DNA of 64,000 nucleotides from Phymatolithon calcareum (lineage: Eukaryota; Rhodophyta; Florideophyceae; Hapalidiales): NCBI GenBank assembly GCA_977006965.1, contig OZ345384.1, positions 682,001-746,000 on the forward strand. Reading direction: 5' to 3'. The notes beneath the pieces were generated by a model. The model saw only the letters and a program-made list of their open reading frames with translations. It was not told where the DNA came from and searched no databases. This document shows positions 44,174 to 52,790 of this stretch, piece after piece. A program made the translations under genes and the position numbers. The stretch's first letter is position 1. Each line of letters starts with the position of its first letter.

Positions 44174-45446
44174 GTCAACCAGCTTCACAAAAAGGTGAAA
44201 CGCGGCTGAATACTGAAGGTCGACGACGATAATCTTCTACAAGATAAGTTTGTCATCTCCGAGTTTCTGGCGTTAGTCAAATCGCGTAAGAGTCTCATCT
44301 CGTTCAGATCACACCTTGGTCGAGTAACGCCTACAGAAACCAATTTCGCCGCCACGAGGATCATGGTGAGCAATTTCGATTCTTCAAATTTTGCATTCCA
44401 TTCTGATCATTTGCGTTTCGCATACTGGGGCTGGCATCGCAGAGGTGATTTTCGTGTCGCCCGACGTCTCTCGGCCGTTTTTCCTACTGAATGGGTGAAT
44501 CGTGCCTTTATTCATGCAAATCCAATGCGTTCCACGCTCGGGGGACTGGGTCGGCATTCCGATCACAGCAAACACATCAGTGACCGTCGTTATAACGTCA
44601 CATCTCGCCGACGGATGGCGACCGCACTGGGTACATACTATCGCGGACGCGGATACCGCGCTGGAAATGCGAAATCTCATTCGCAAGGTAATTCTTTTGT
44701 GGAACAACGACGACAAACAAGTCCCCGCGCATCTCGCCGATACGCAAAGCAGTAACTTTGTGGTACTGCGTTCGAAGAAAAATTCAATGAATAATCGCTG
44801 GATCAACACTTTGGGACACATTGATACGGACAATGTGCTCAACCTTGACAGCGACGCCTACGTCGATCGAGCTGGGCTTCTCTGCCTGATCAACTGGTTG
44901 CGACGCGACTCGCTTCGGATGGTTGGCCCCTTTGTGCGAAGGATTGATGGAGACAAATACGGCCGGGACGAACTTCTGGACACAAGTGAGTACTCTGTGA
45001 TGCTGCCTCGAATTCTTCTCCTCCCAACGTCTCTCATGCCTGCGTACGTGAAAAAGGCCTATCAATGGTACCATGACTACATAGACTGGCAGGAAGCTCA
45101 TTGTGATGACATTTTTTTGAACATGGTGCAGCAGAACATTTCTGAAATGCCTCCTCTCCGCGTGCTACTCCCGGAAAAGAGTCTCGTTGATTTCTACTCC
45201 AAGTGCTTCAGTCAAAACGGTGAGCTGACAGGTGGACTGGCTCCCCAACGTGGACGCTCGAAGAAGCGATCGGAGTGCGTCAGCGAAATTATGAAGAAAG
45301 AAAGACTCGCCCAATTTTTATCATCGGCACAGGTCGCTACTTGGCTTCCGGGTGGAAATGCTGTCGATATTGAGACTGCCGCTGAGCCTTCGCGGTACAA
45401 AGTCTTGCTTAAAAACGATTTTTCGTGCGGGATATCAAGTGCGTGA

Positions 45447-45925
45447 CGGACGTCTGAGGGGATATGTATACTGCCAAAGTCGTTTTAAGCTTCAGAGCTG
45501 ATTTTAAAATAACTACGTATCTCCATAAAGATTGACAACTGCAATATTGTGTGTCGTTGATTGTTGACTCTGGATAGTTGGAAACACACGTGCGCGGTGA
45601 GACCGCGGCGAGCCTAAGTCTGCGAATATCTCGCCATTGCTTATCTCACCATCTTGACTATTCTTTCCGTCAAACGCATTGCTGTCAGCGCTGAGCCTCA
45701 CTAGACGGTGACAATGGCGTCGTGATGGTCCATGCTTGACGACGAGGGATGACGTGGGTTCCAAAACACTGAACACTTGATATGGTGCCGTTCAAGAATT
45801 CGCGGAGGTTGTATCAACGGAGGCTGTCGCTTCGCTGATCGGATTATGCCACTCTGTGTGTCGTGAAAAGCGCAATGAAGTTTAGACCGCTGAAAGTACG
45901 GAGACTAAACGTTATACGTTCAGAA
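45447..45925. other. Intergenic between convergent glycosyltransferase and S2P remnants
   Basis: No convincing ORF or repeat box. A minus-strand 87-codon frame (45513-45776) has no recognisable features. A short 3' UTR on each side is likely. Confidence 0.4.
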
Positions 45926-47910
45926 CTAGTGAATGTTCAAAAACAAGAATGCTCTCTGTGAGCAACATTCGAAATAGGTACGCATGAACTCAATCACAAG
46001 ATCAGGGCATTCTGCCCTCACAAAACGTTCAATAGAACGGCGTACAGCTCGAAGTCCAAATGCATCGTGCTGCAGAAATCCGAGAGCAACAATCAAGACA
46101 AACAATCCACTGCTAAACCTGAGCAAGAAACGTCGAACACGTTGAAAAGTAGACTTGGACATATTCGGTGCTGCAATTATCAAAAAAAGCGTTATTGAAT
46201 ACTCGCCATCGAGGAGGAAAACCGGAGCCATGCTCACCAACGCAAATACAAAAGAAATGCTGAAAAAGTATCTCAGGAATCTTTCCAAATGAGTTGGAAG
46301 ATCCGCCAACACAAGGAGTTGAACAACTCGAGCTCGCAATATCGCCCAAGTGCGAGGAATGTAACTTGACACAGATAGCGCCGACAATAACACTTCCAGG
46401 AGACCTTCGTAGATAAGACGGTTCGTTCGGCCAGTTTTCACACTTTTCACCCGAATGTCGACCTGTCGGTGCCTGTTCAGCAGCACGGCCACAAAGCACC
46501 TTTCCCGATTTCAATCAGATGGCGACAATACCATCCCTGGCTGTCTGAGGTGGTCCTCTTTTCGCGGATATGCTACGAACCCGTGCAAATTCTGACTGGA
46601 ATGATGTGCAGTGCTTTTGGAATCGTCGACATAGTCATCGGACTGCCCGTTAGGAAACTGAAAACCATTGCAATCAACGGAATGACGGCACGTTGGTCGC
46701 ACGGGAACAATGTCTGCCGGAATGTACGCTCGATGATGCGCGATACCCGGAGCTCTAAAGCACTGCATATTCGATCCAACCGTGCTCACACTAGTGCGGT
46801 CGCAGCAACTTAGATCGTCCAATTGTGCATGAGCCCTAAACAGAGCGCCGGACAGGCAAAACCCGGTTGAGTAGTCGCTGTGCGTCAAGTTGGTCAACGC
46901 ATTTCGGAATGGGTCTCATCCATCCACAACGGGAAAAGGGCCAAGTCCGACAATAATATCTCCTGGCTCGACATGACCCTGCAGTATCGACATGCGGGGC
47001 AGCGACACGACGAAAGCGCCAGCTCCGGTGACATACGACGGTAGAATCAAGTACGGTAGATAGGTGAGGAGCATGATGGCAAGAAGGACAGTCGTCAAGT
47101 TATGCCGTGCGCCGGCACAATATACTTTGAGTTGCCTAATCCACGCCGTGTAAAACGACGTATGCATCGGGAAAAATAAAAAGCAAGAAATATTCCCACG
47201 CCCGCCACACGCGCTTCGTACGTCGCCGCCGCGAGCGCGTGGCCGAGCTCATGCACACTGGCGAACAGGAAGACGGCCACGGCGAGGTAAACCGCATGGA
47301 AAGAGGAAACGGTCACGCCAGGCACCAACGGCACCAGTAGTGCGCCGCGTTGACGCACTGCACGGTCAATTTCGTCCACGCGTGCCGCCTTCGACGATGC
47401 GGAAAGTTGCACGGCATATTCTGCATCCCCGTCCACGGAGGCAGGAAGTGGAATTCCGGGCGACATTTGCGAGCTTGACGGCCTTCGTGCGTCCGTGAGC
47501 GGCGCGATGACAGGGAGGTGCATGTCATGCTTTGGGGCGTCAATAACATTGGCGATTGTTGTCGTCCAGCGCTACGGATGCGGCAAAAGCTGTATCCTTG
47601 CGTGAGGCAGAAGAGCAGTGACGCTGGATGGCAGCACACCGGAGATGAGCACTAGTACGGAGGTGAATATGGCGAGGAAATCGAAAATAACACCGAGGAA
47701 AAACCAGGGAGATAGGATATGGAGATTCCGCTTTCCGAGTCGCTCGAGTAGCGGATTCAAAAATGAGGTCGTCACTGAGGCGGTGCCCGCATGGATTGAG
47801 ATGTCGCGGTGTCTAGAAACGACGCGAGACGGCTGTCGCCGCGCTGCTCAGAGAGGTAAACGAGCAGATATAGTGCGGTCCATGAGAGCGCGATGGGAGC
47901 AAGAGCACCA
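45926..47910 (-). pseudogene. Site-2 protease (MBTPS2/S2P-type) gene with broken frame
   Basis: The minus strand spells out an S2P intramembrane metalloprotease in pieces. An N-terminal membrane segment WTALYLLVYL lies near 47880. Then LLERLGKRN and HILSPWFFLGVIFDFLAIFT (47572-47775). The zinc motif is in ASVHELGHALAAA (HExxH, 47095-47523). QLKVYCAGARHNL and a PDZ-like stretch follow (46916-47167), then a Cys-rich loop (LDDLSCCD, CFRAPG, CRHSVDC; 46511-46897). The second metal-site block is MAPVFLLDGEYS (LDG), preceded by SSYIPR (45926-46492). Order and spacing fit the family, which cleaves membrane-bound transcription factors. Breaks: a TAG at about 47573, a TGA at about 46914, one or two slips at 47140-47170 beside T5-A-T5, and phase changes near 47790 and 46500. 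Some could be tiny introns or sequencing errors, but not all are explained by GT-AG removal. Confidence 0.75.
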
Positions 47911-48076
47911 TAAGTAGTGACTCTATTAAATAAGCATTTGGTATGGGAACTTGGCTGGGATTCGAAGAGGGCACCGACAAGGCATTAGTGTTGAGCTGCA
48001 ACGGTGGCCAGACCAGCAATTGCTGGCCAGCCCGGGACCGTAATGACATTGTCTCGAACGAAATGTATCCAAAACT

Positions 48077-48122
48077 GTAAGTATTTTTAAATTTAAAAAT
48101 AGAACTTGATCCAATCATACAG
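48077..48122 (+). other. Candidate 46-nt spliceosomal intron
   Basis: Donor GTAAGT and acceptor ATACAG, phase 2, AT-rich body. Its removal is the only way to keep the frame across this point. Confidence 0.65.
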
Positions 48123-48259
48123 TATTGCGTTGACATTCAGTGGAAGTGATTGGGCAAAGCCTGGAAAATCTAATCATGACTTCAGAATACTGTACGGTAG
48201 CCGACAATCAAAAGTTGTCCACTCATACGGTCCAGTATTTCCATGGGTCAGCGTACAGC

Positions 48260-48919
48260 GGCGTTTGTCTCGGACGGATTGCGGATGACTCCAGTCCGCC
48301 AAGTGGCTCTTTTCCCCAATCCGTTATCCAATCAAATCTCCTAACATTTTATCAGAATTTATCCAAATCACTAAACAAACATTCGCATTTGATTCGCAAT
48401 CCGTCCGTGATCCGCTCCACAACTCAAAATCTGATCCGTGATCCGAATCAAAATTGAGTTTTAAAAATTTACACCACCCGTATCCAGATCTAATTTCTCT
48501 GCACGAAGACTCAAACAACACAGAAATTCTCATGAGAGTATTTTTGTGCCTAAATGTGCGCTAATTCCATGTTTTAGGGAAAATGGCTTTATAAAATAGT
48601 ATTTTGTGTCATGAATCAACCTAAACTGAGCTGTAAGGACGAGTTTAGGAAAACAATGAAGTGTTCAATCCGGTTTCAATCCGGTTCAAAAATAAGTTTC
48701 GAATCCAGAGCGCATCCATTTGAAAGATACGTAGAGTTCAATCCAATCGGTTATGCATCGGATTAAGCCATTCTAATCCACGATGTGATCTGCTTCTAGA
48801 AAAGCTAATCCGATCGCGGGTCAGTAATCCGAAATATTTCGAATAAATTATCTAGTAAGGGCTAGAATTAGCCTCCGGAGCGACGGATGACTGGTTTCAT
48901 CCGTCCGAGACAATCCCTG
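48260..48919. mobile_element. MULE-like MITE with 9-bp TSD and GGATT-rich interior
   Basis: Inverted ends: GGCGTTTGTCTCGGACGGAT on the left, and CAGGGATTGTCTCGGACGGA reading inward from the right. GCGTACAGC is duplicated at 48251-48259 and 48920-48928; 9-bp duplications are the mark of Mutator-like elements. The interior is saturated with ATCCG/AATCC words and has no transposase. Flanking gene sequence reads through when it is removed. Confidence 0.8.
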
Positions 48920-49124
48920 GCGTACAGCTCATTGGAAACACATTGAACAGTGTGAACGGGTACTGTGCGTTCTGCGCACACAGCTTTGGAGGAGGAGCCA
49001 ACGTAATACTCCAAAGTTGCACAGCACCTCTATGATACTCCTCATTCTGCAGTGATGTAATGCACGGTTGGATAAAGAGCAGGAGAACGCTTCGTGGAAA
49101 TGCTCTATCGGCGTAGCTATCACC

Positions 49125-50252
49125 ATGGCGTCAATGTTCATCTTCATCCTCGCGTGTCTGCCCGTCTTCGCTTTCGCCTGTTCTAACATCGACGACTGCG
49201 ATCCCGGGTTTTTCTGTGCCGACAGGGAGCCGTGGGCCGCTTTCGGGACGTGCAAGAAGCTGGAACCCGGTGCCGGAAAGTGTTATAGCTTCGATGGTTG
49301 TGGCACCGAACTGCGGTGCGCAACTAACGCTGAAAAGATGTCACTGAGATGCGTCTCTCTGCCAGATTACTCCAAAAGTGGGCTTCCGCAAGGATTTGAA
49401 AGTTGCACCAATGCTTACAATTGCTCCAAGTCTTGCGACAGCGGGCCTTGTAATCACGATTGTGCCCGCGGTCACTGCCATGTCGTCGGTGTTATGCGTC
49501 AATGCAAAACGCGTTGGTGTCCGCCTCTGACCACTTGCGTTGGAGGATCATGTGTTTACGGTACCGAGGGTACCCAGTGCGATTTGCGTTCGAGGGAGCC
49601 TTGTCTTCGCGGTCTACGCTGTGAAAAGGAGGCTGGGAAAGACACCGGGGTTTGCACGAAGGGGCGTGTTGGAATGCCGTGCAAGTCGGCCAATCGATGC
49701 GGTCCGGGACTTGTTTGCGGATCGTCAGGAAAGTGCGCGTCTGATGCTGATGGGCAGCCGTGTGCTTCGGACTTTCAGTGCCCTCCTACGTTTTCGTGTG
49801 CCCGTGAGAGGAAGAAGTGTACGCGCAATAGGATTCTGAAGGACTTTTCAATTCCAGTGCCCTCTCGCGCATGGCCGTGCAAGTGGGAAAATGATTGTAA
49901 CAACATTTTCGTAAGAGGTGAGCGTTTCTCTAGGACAAATTGCATCAACGGCGTTTGTATTCCAGAGGGTCTTGATCAGAACTGCACGAATCCTGGATGT
50001 GGCTTTCAGCTGAGCTGCAGAAACGGAAAGTGTCTGCCGGGATTCGAAGGGGTCAACGATGAAGGGCAAACTTGTCTGAGAGGCCTCAAGAGCAATCGAA
50101 CCTGTGATGCAAACAGAGAGAATTATTGCACGTTTTTCTGTGCGAAGGGTGAGGTTCCTGACTACAAAAAGATTGAGGACGAGCTGTATGAAAAGGAATA
50201 CGGTGTCCCAGATGCACCTCTTGACAAGAATTCCTGGCCGTGCTCGAACTAA
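49125..50252 (+). CDS. Secreted cysteine-rich protein, 375 aa
   Basis: ATG 49125 is chosen because it begins a clear signal peptide (MASMFIFILACLPVFAFA, cleavage probably before CSNIDD). The upstream in-frame codons to 49068 contain no ATG. The mature chain carries several dozen Cys arranged in irregular modules such as C..D.CDPGFFC, then PCKSANRCGPGLVCGSSGKC and PCASDFQCPPTFSCARERKKC, resembling the EB/dickkopf-like style of small disulfide modules rather than true EGF domains. No transmembrane segment or GPI signal is seen, and the C-terminus is charged. It should be exported and disulfide-bonded. A role in cell wall or adhesion is inference only. The frame is intact with no intron, and codon use looks genic. 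Confidence 0.85.
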   Translation: MASMFIFILACLPVFAFACSNIDDCDPGFFCADREPWAAFGTCKKLEPGAGKCYSFDGCGTELRCATNAEKMSLRCVSLPDYSKSGLPQGFESCTNAYNCSKSCDSGPCNHDCARGHCHVVGVMRQCKTRWCPPLTTCVGGSCVYGTEGTQCDLRSREPCLRGLRCEKEAGKDTGVCTKGRVGMPCKSANRCGPGLVCGSSGKCASDADGQPCASDFQCPPTFSCARERKKCTRNRILKDFSIPVPSRAWPCKWENDCNNIFVRGERFSRTNCINGVCIPEGLDQNCTNPGCGFQLSCRNGKCLPGFEGVNDEGQTCLRGLKSNRTCDANRENYCTFFCAKGEVPDYKKIEDELYEKEYGVPDAPLDKNSWPCSN

Positions 50253-51047
50253 GTTCGGTGCCAGTATGGCATACGTCTTATGCTTCGAACCTTGAATTTG
50301 CAGTCGCTCATGGCGAAAAGTGATGGTCCTCTACGGGGCGGTCTCCAGATGTGTGTCTTTGAAACTAAGCTGCAGCTCTTAGGTCTTCGCTGTTGCACAT
50401 GCTAATTAAAAGAGATGACTTTTCCTTCAAGTAGAGTTTTATTCATCGTGTTTCCCAATCTTCCATATCCACAACACGAAAACTCCTGGGAAATTGTTCG
50501 ACATATTTGTTTGGCGAAGATCTCCAACAGCTGCGTGCCTTGTCTTATTATTATATATTGAGAACACAAACAACGACAACGTAATATTGACACAGATGAG
50601 GCATTACTTGCTTTCAGTGTTACCACCAGCATGTCGTAAACATGTCCCGATAAAATTGTGAAGAGCTCGAAGGCCACTCTGTATGAACCGCCATAATACT
50701 GTCCATTCCATAATCGCAAACCGCCGAGTCTGTCCATAGTCTGCTCCTTTTGTGGATAAGCCTATTTAGTTAAAAGGTTGACGCTGTCGCGGAATATATT
50801 CCGTATATATGTCTCTCAGGATTGCTTGGATTACCAATTTAGCGTTATAAAAAGCTGTCAAGAAACAGATGTCTTCATGCCACAGAGCTTTGGGCGTGGA
50901 TCGGTACAGGAACGTTGTGGGACGCGTAGCTTTTAAGGACCTTTCGAAAATCCCGATTTTTGTCACAGCATTATTCGATGTTTTCCGACAGCAGCTGCGG
51001 CGCCTCGTTTAATCAAGCCACTGATGGAGACCAACCTTGTTGTCGGG
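50253..51047. other. Intergenic with weak minus-strand ORFs
   Basis: 50402-50737 (minus, from ATG 50737, MDRLGGLRLWNGQYYGG..) and 50766-50966 (minus, ending YIPRQRQPFN) are open but unrecognised and in different phases. A short gene with an intron between them is possible. No repeat box is found. Confidence 0.3.
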
Positions 51048-51403
51048 TGCGCCCAATGCTATTGCTGAGTATTGCAGTCAATAGCACAATACCCAATACG
51101 TATTGCTATCAATCGCGCCTGAGCAAAATGTATTGCAATACAAAGGCTTCGAGCAATAAGAATTGCAATTAAATGCTGCAAGCAATACCCATTGCAATAT
51201 AACGGCTCCAGGCCGTGGCGCAACTATGTTGCGCTATTCCCGAATCAGAGGCGGGAGCACGCGATGTTCACAGTTGCGCTATGCAATACGAATAGCAATA
51301 CTTTGAACTGACCCATACTTACTGCAATACCGACGGATCGCGCAACCTGAGATTGCTATTGTTTATTGCAAGATATTGCCATACCAATGTATTAGGGCAC
51401 AGT
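51048..51403. mobile_element. MITE-like element rich in TATTGCAATA words
   Basis: About 350 bp packed with ATTGCAAT, GCAATA and TATTGC in both orientations. The ends are imperfectly inverted: GTGCGCCCAATGCTATTG on the left, GTGCCCTAATACATTG reading in from the right. No ORF. The TSD is unclear. Confidence 0.5.
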
Positions 51404-52387
51404 CCTGGCTATGCCAGAGGAGCTGAATATTCCAGAAAGACGTAAGGCGGTGATTTAACACAAGCTCATCAGGGGCCTTCTATCCGCTGGTGGCTGCATT
51501 CCATCATTGCCAATAGAGGGAGGAGAGAGGTCCGTTGCGCAAGCAAGGGGCCTGTTGGCCACGCGCCCAGACGCTGCAGTAATAGAAGATTTCAAAACGT
51601 ATGTTAGTTTTTCGGTTAGAAGGCTAAACGGTCGGCAAGCTGTGTCGAGAGGTGATCTTTTTGATACTTTTTTTGGTAAATTTATTTTTTAAAAGCCGCG
51701 CAGACTAACGCATCTACGTGCAGGGCTTCCACAGTTGCGCGTTCCTGATTAATAGTTTATTGAAAGCCCTCAGTTACACTCCTAAGTCTTTATGGGAGCG
51801 GTTTTTTAGTATCTTTAATGATTTCGACAGATGCCATACCCATGCCCGAAATGATCTTCCGACTTCTCTCCGTGAGAGGTCAGTGGGTAGCAAACGCTTT
51901 CCGTTACTGAGGTCTTGTGGATAAAGACCATGAACACCCAACGTAAAGCACGAAACCAAGAAGATCGATTTGATCATCTGCCGTGAAATATATGGAAAGC
52001 CTGGCAAAACGGGGTACGGAAAGGAGCTGGGCAATGTGCCATATAGAAAAGCCGGAGGGCAGAAGAGATATCCTAGTGTCTATTATTCGTGTCAAGACGT
52101 ATGAGACGCTTGGAGAATTAGGAGTCATAACCGGCACCAGAGCAAGACTCCAAGAAGAATCAAAACGAAAGATTGGATGAACTCCACCAGATCGTGTCGC
52201 ATCTGACCATGCAAACGTTCAGCGAAGAAAGACTCTGTCCGTGGCTCTATGGCCATCGCAAAGTTGCCCCAAGCGTCTGCATACACGTTTGATACATTTA
52301 AACGAGAACTCACACTTTCTTTATTTATGTCGAGATTTTATTAGAGATACAAAAGGTGCACTCCAAAGCGCTGCTAACCGCACTTGG
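51404..52387. mobile_element. LINE tail and fragment patchwork
   Basis: A minus-strand LINE-A tail lies near 51676-51735 (TTTATTTTTTAAAAGCC.. then AGGGCTTCC). A minus LINE-B tail lies near 51752-51800 (TTGAAAGCCCTCAGTTAC). A plus LINE-G fragment with frameshifts lies near 51985-52170 (GKPGK-like, then CHIEKPEGRRD). The remainder to 52387 includes degraded LINE-G 3' sequence. The stretch 51404-51670 holds nothing recognised. Confidence 0.45.
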
Positions 52388-52600
52388 GGGAAAGAAAGAA
52401 AGGTAGATTTTTATTTAAAAGTTACCAACGCATCTGCTGACGCTTGGGGCAACTTTCCTACTGCCAAGAAGTTTTGGCTAGATCCTGTCAATGGAAGAGT
52501 CTCTATTCTTGTTCGTGTAATACGATTCAGTGGACTACAAAAACCCACCTCTGGTCTCCTTCGGGACCTCGAGGGGGAAAGTTACTCCCCTGTCCTGTGA
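52388..52600 (-). mobile_element. LINE-G 3' tail
   Basis: GAAAGAAAGAAAGGTAGATT, then the reverse complement of TAACTTTTAAATAAAAATC, GCAGATGCG.. and the AGGTCCCGAAGGAGACCAG box (as GGTCTCCTTCGGGACCT at about 52554). Confidence 0.7.
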
Positions 52601-52790
52601 CACGATGTGATTTCAAGTTGCGGGCCGTCTTTACTTGTTCACAGCCTGAAACATGGCACTTGGGGGAAATGAAGAATACGATACAATGCAAGGTGTACTC
52701 CACATGTAAGGGGCCTCTAAGATTTTTTTCTTTTTCTTGCAACTGTTTAGTTGTTTATTTGAAAGCCCTCAGTAACACTCCTAAGACTGG

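Larger units (their letters stand above)
41346..45446 (+). pseudogene. Two-domain glycosyltransferase gene (WavE-like plus GT64), broken by three insertions
   Basis: Removing a LINE-B (41433-41800), an hAT (41913-43979) and a 50-bp LINE-B tail (44124-44173), each with its TSD, joins one reading frame from about 41346 (SRDFGHLVIRRSFASWEKHC) through HYIPNELVRQPASQKG. A one-base slip near 44205 leads to KVDDDNLLQDKF..FRSHLGRV..FAFHSDHLRFAYWGWHRRG, reminiscent of WavE-type sugar transferases (tentative). A possible 52-nt intron (44529-44580) links this to a GT64/exostosin-like domain (44581-45446): TVVITSHLADGW, VILLWNND, NSMNNRWIN, TDNVLNLDSDAYVD (DxD), then HCDDIFLNMV. Stop at 45444-45446. GT64 enzymes transfer GlcNAc/GalNAc-type sugars in the secretory pathway. 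The gene is certainly interrupted; the GT64 portion alone is open from ATG 44514 and lacks an N-terminal membrane anchor. Confidence 0.7.
47943..49035 (+). pseudogene. Small Cys-containing gene with 46-nt intron, split by a MULE-like element
   Basis: Exon 1 runs from ATG 47943 (MGTWLGFEEGTDK) to 48076. A canonical intron GTAAGT..ATACAG (48077-48122) follows. Exon 2 runs 48123-48259 (ALTFSGSDWAKPGKS..VFPWVSVQ). A 660-bp element then intervenes, and after it the same frame continues 48929-49035 (LIGNTLNSVNGYCAFCAHSF, GGGANVIL) to TGA. Without the element the frame gives 125 aa with no other defect. In the present state translation enters the element and stops within about 10 codons. No family is recognised; an additional upstream exon is possible because no signal peptide is seen. 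Confidence 0.65.

Noticed and set aside
44502-45446. GT64 ORF starting at 44502 with a non-ATG start
   Set aside because: In a eukaryote the GTG at 44502 is unlikely; the first ATG in frame is 44514, and similarity suggests the domain is normally reached by splicing from an upstream exon.
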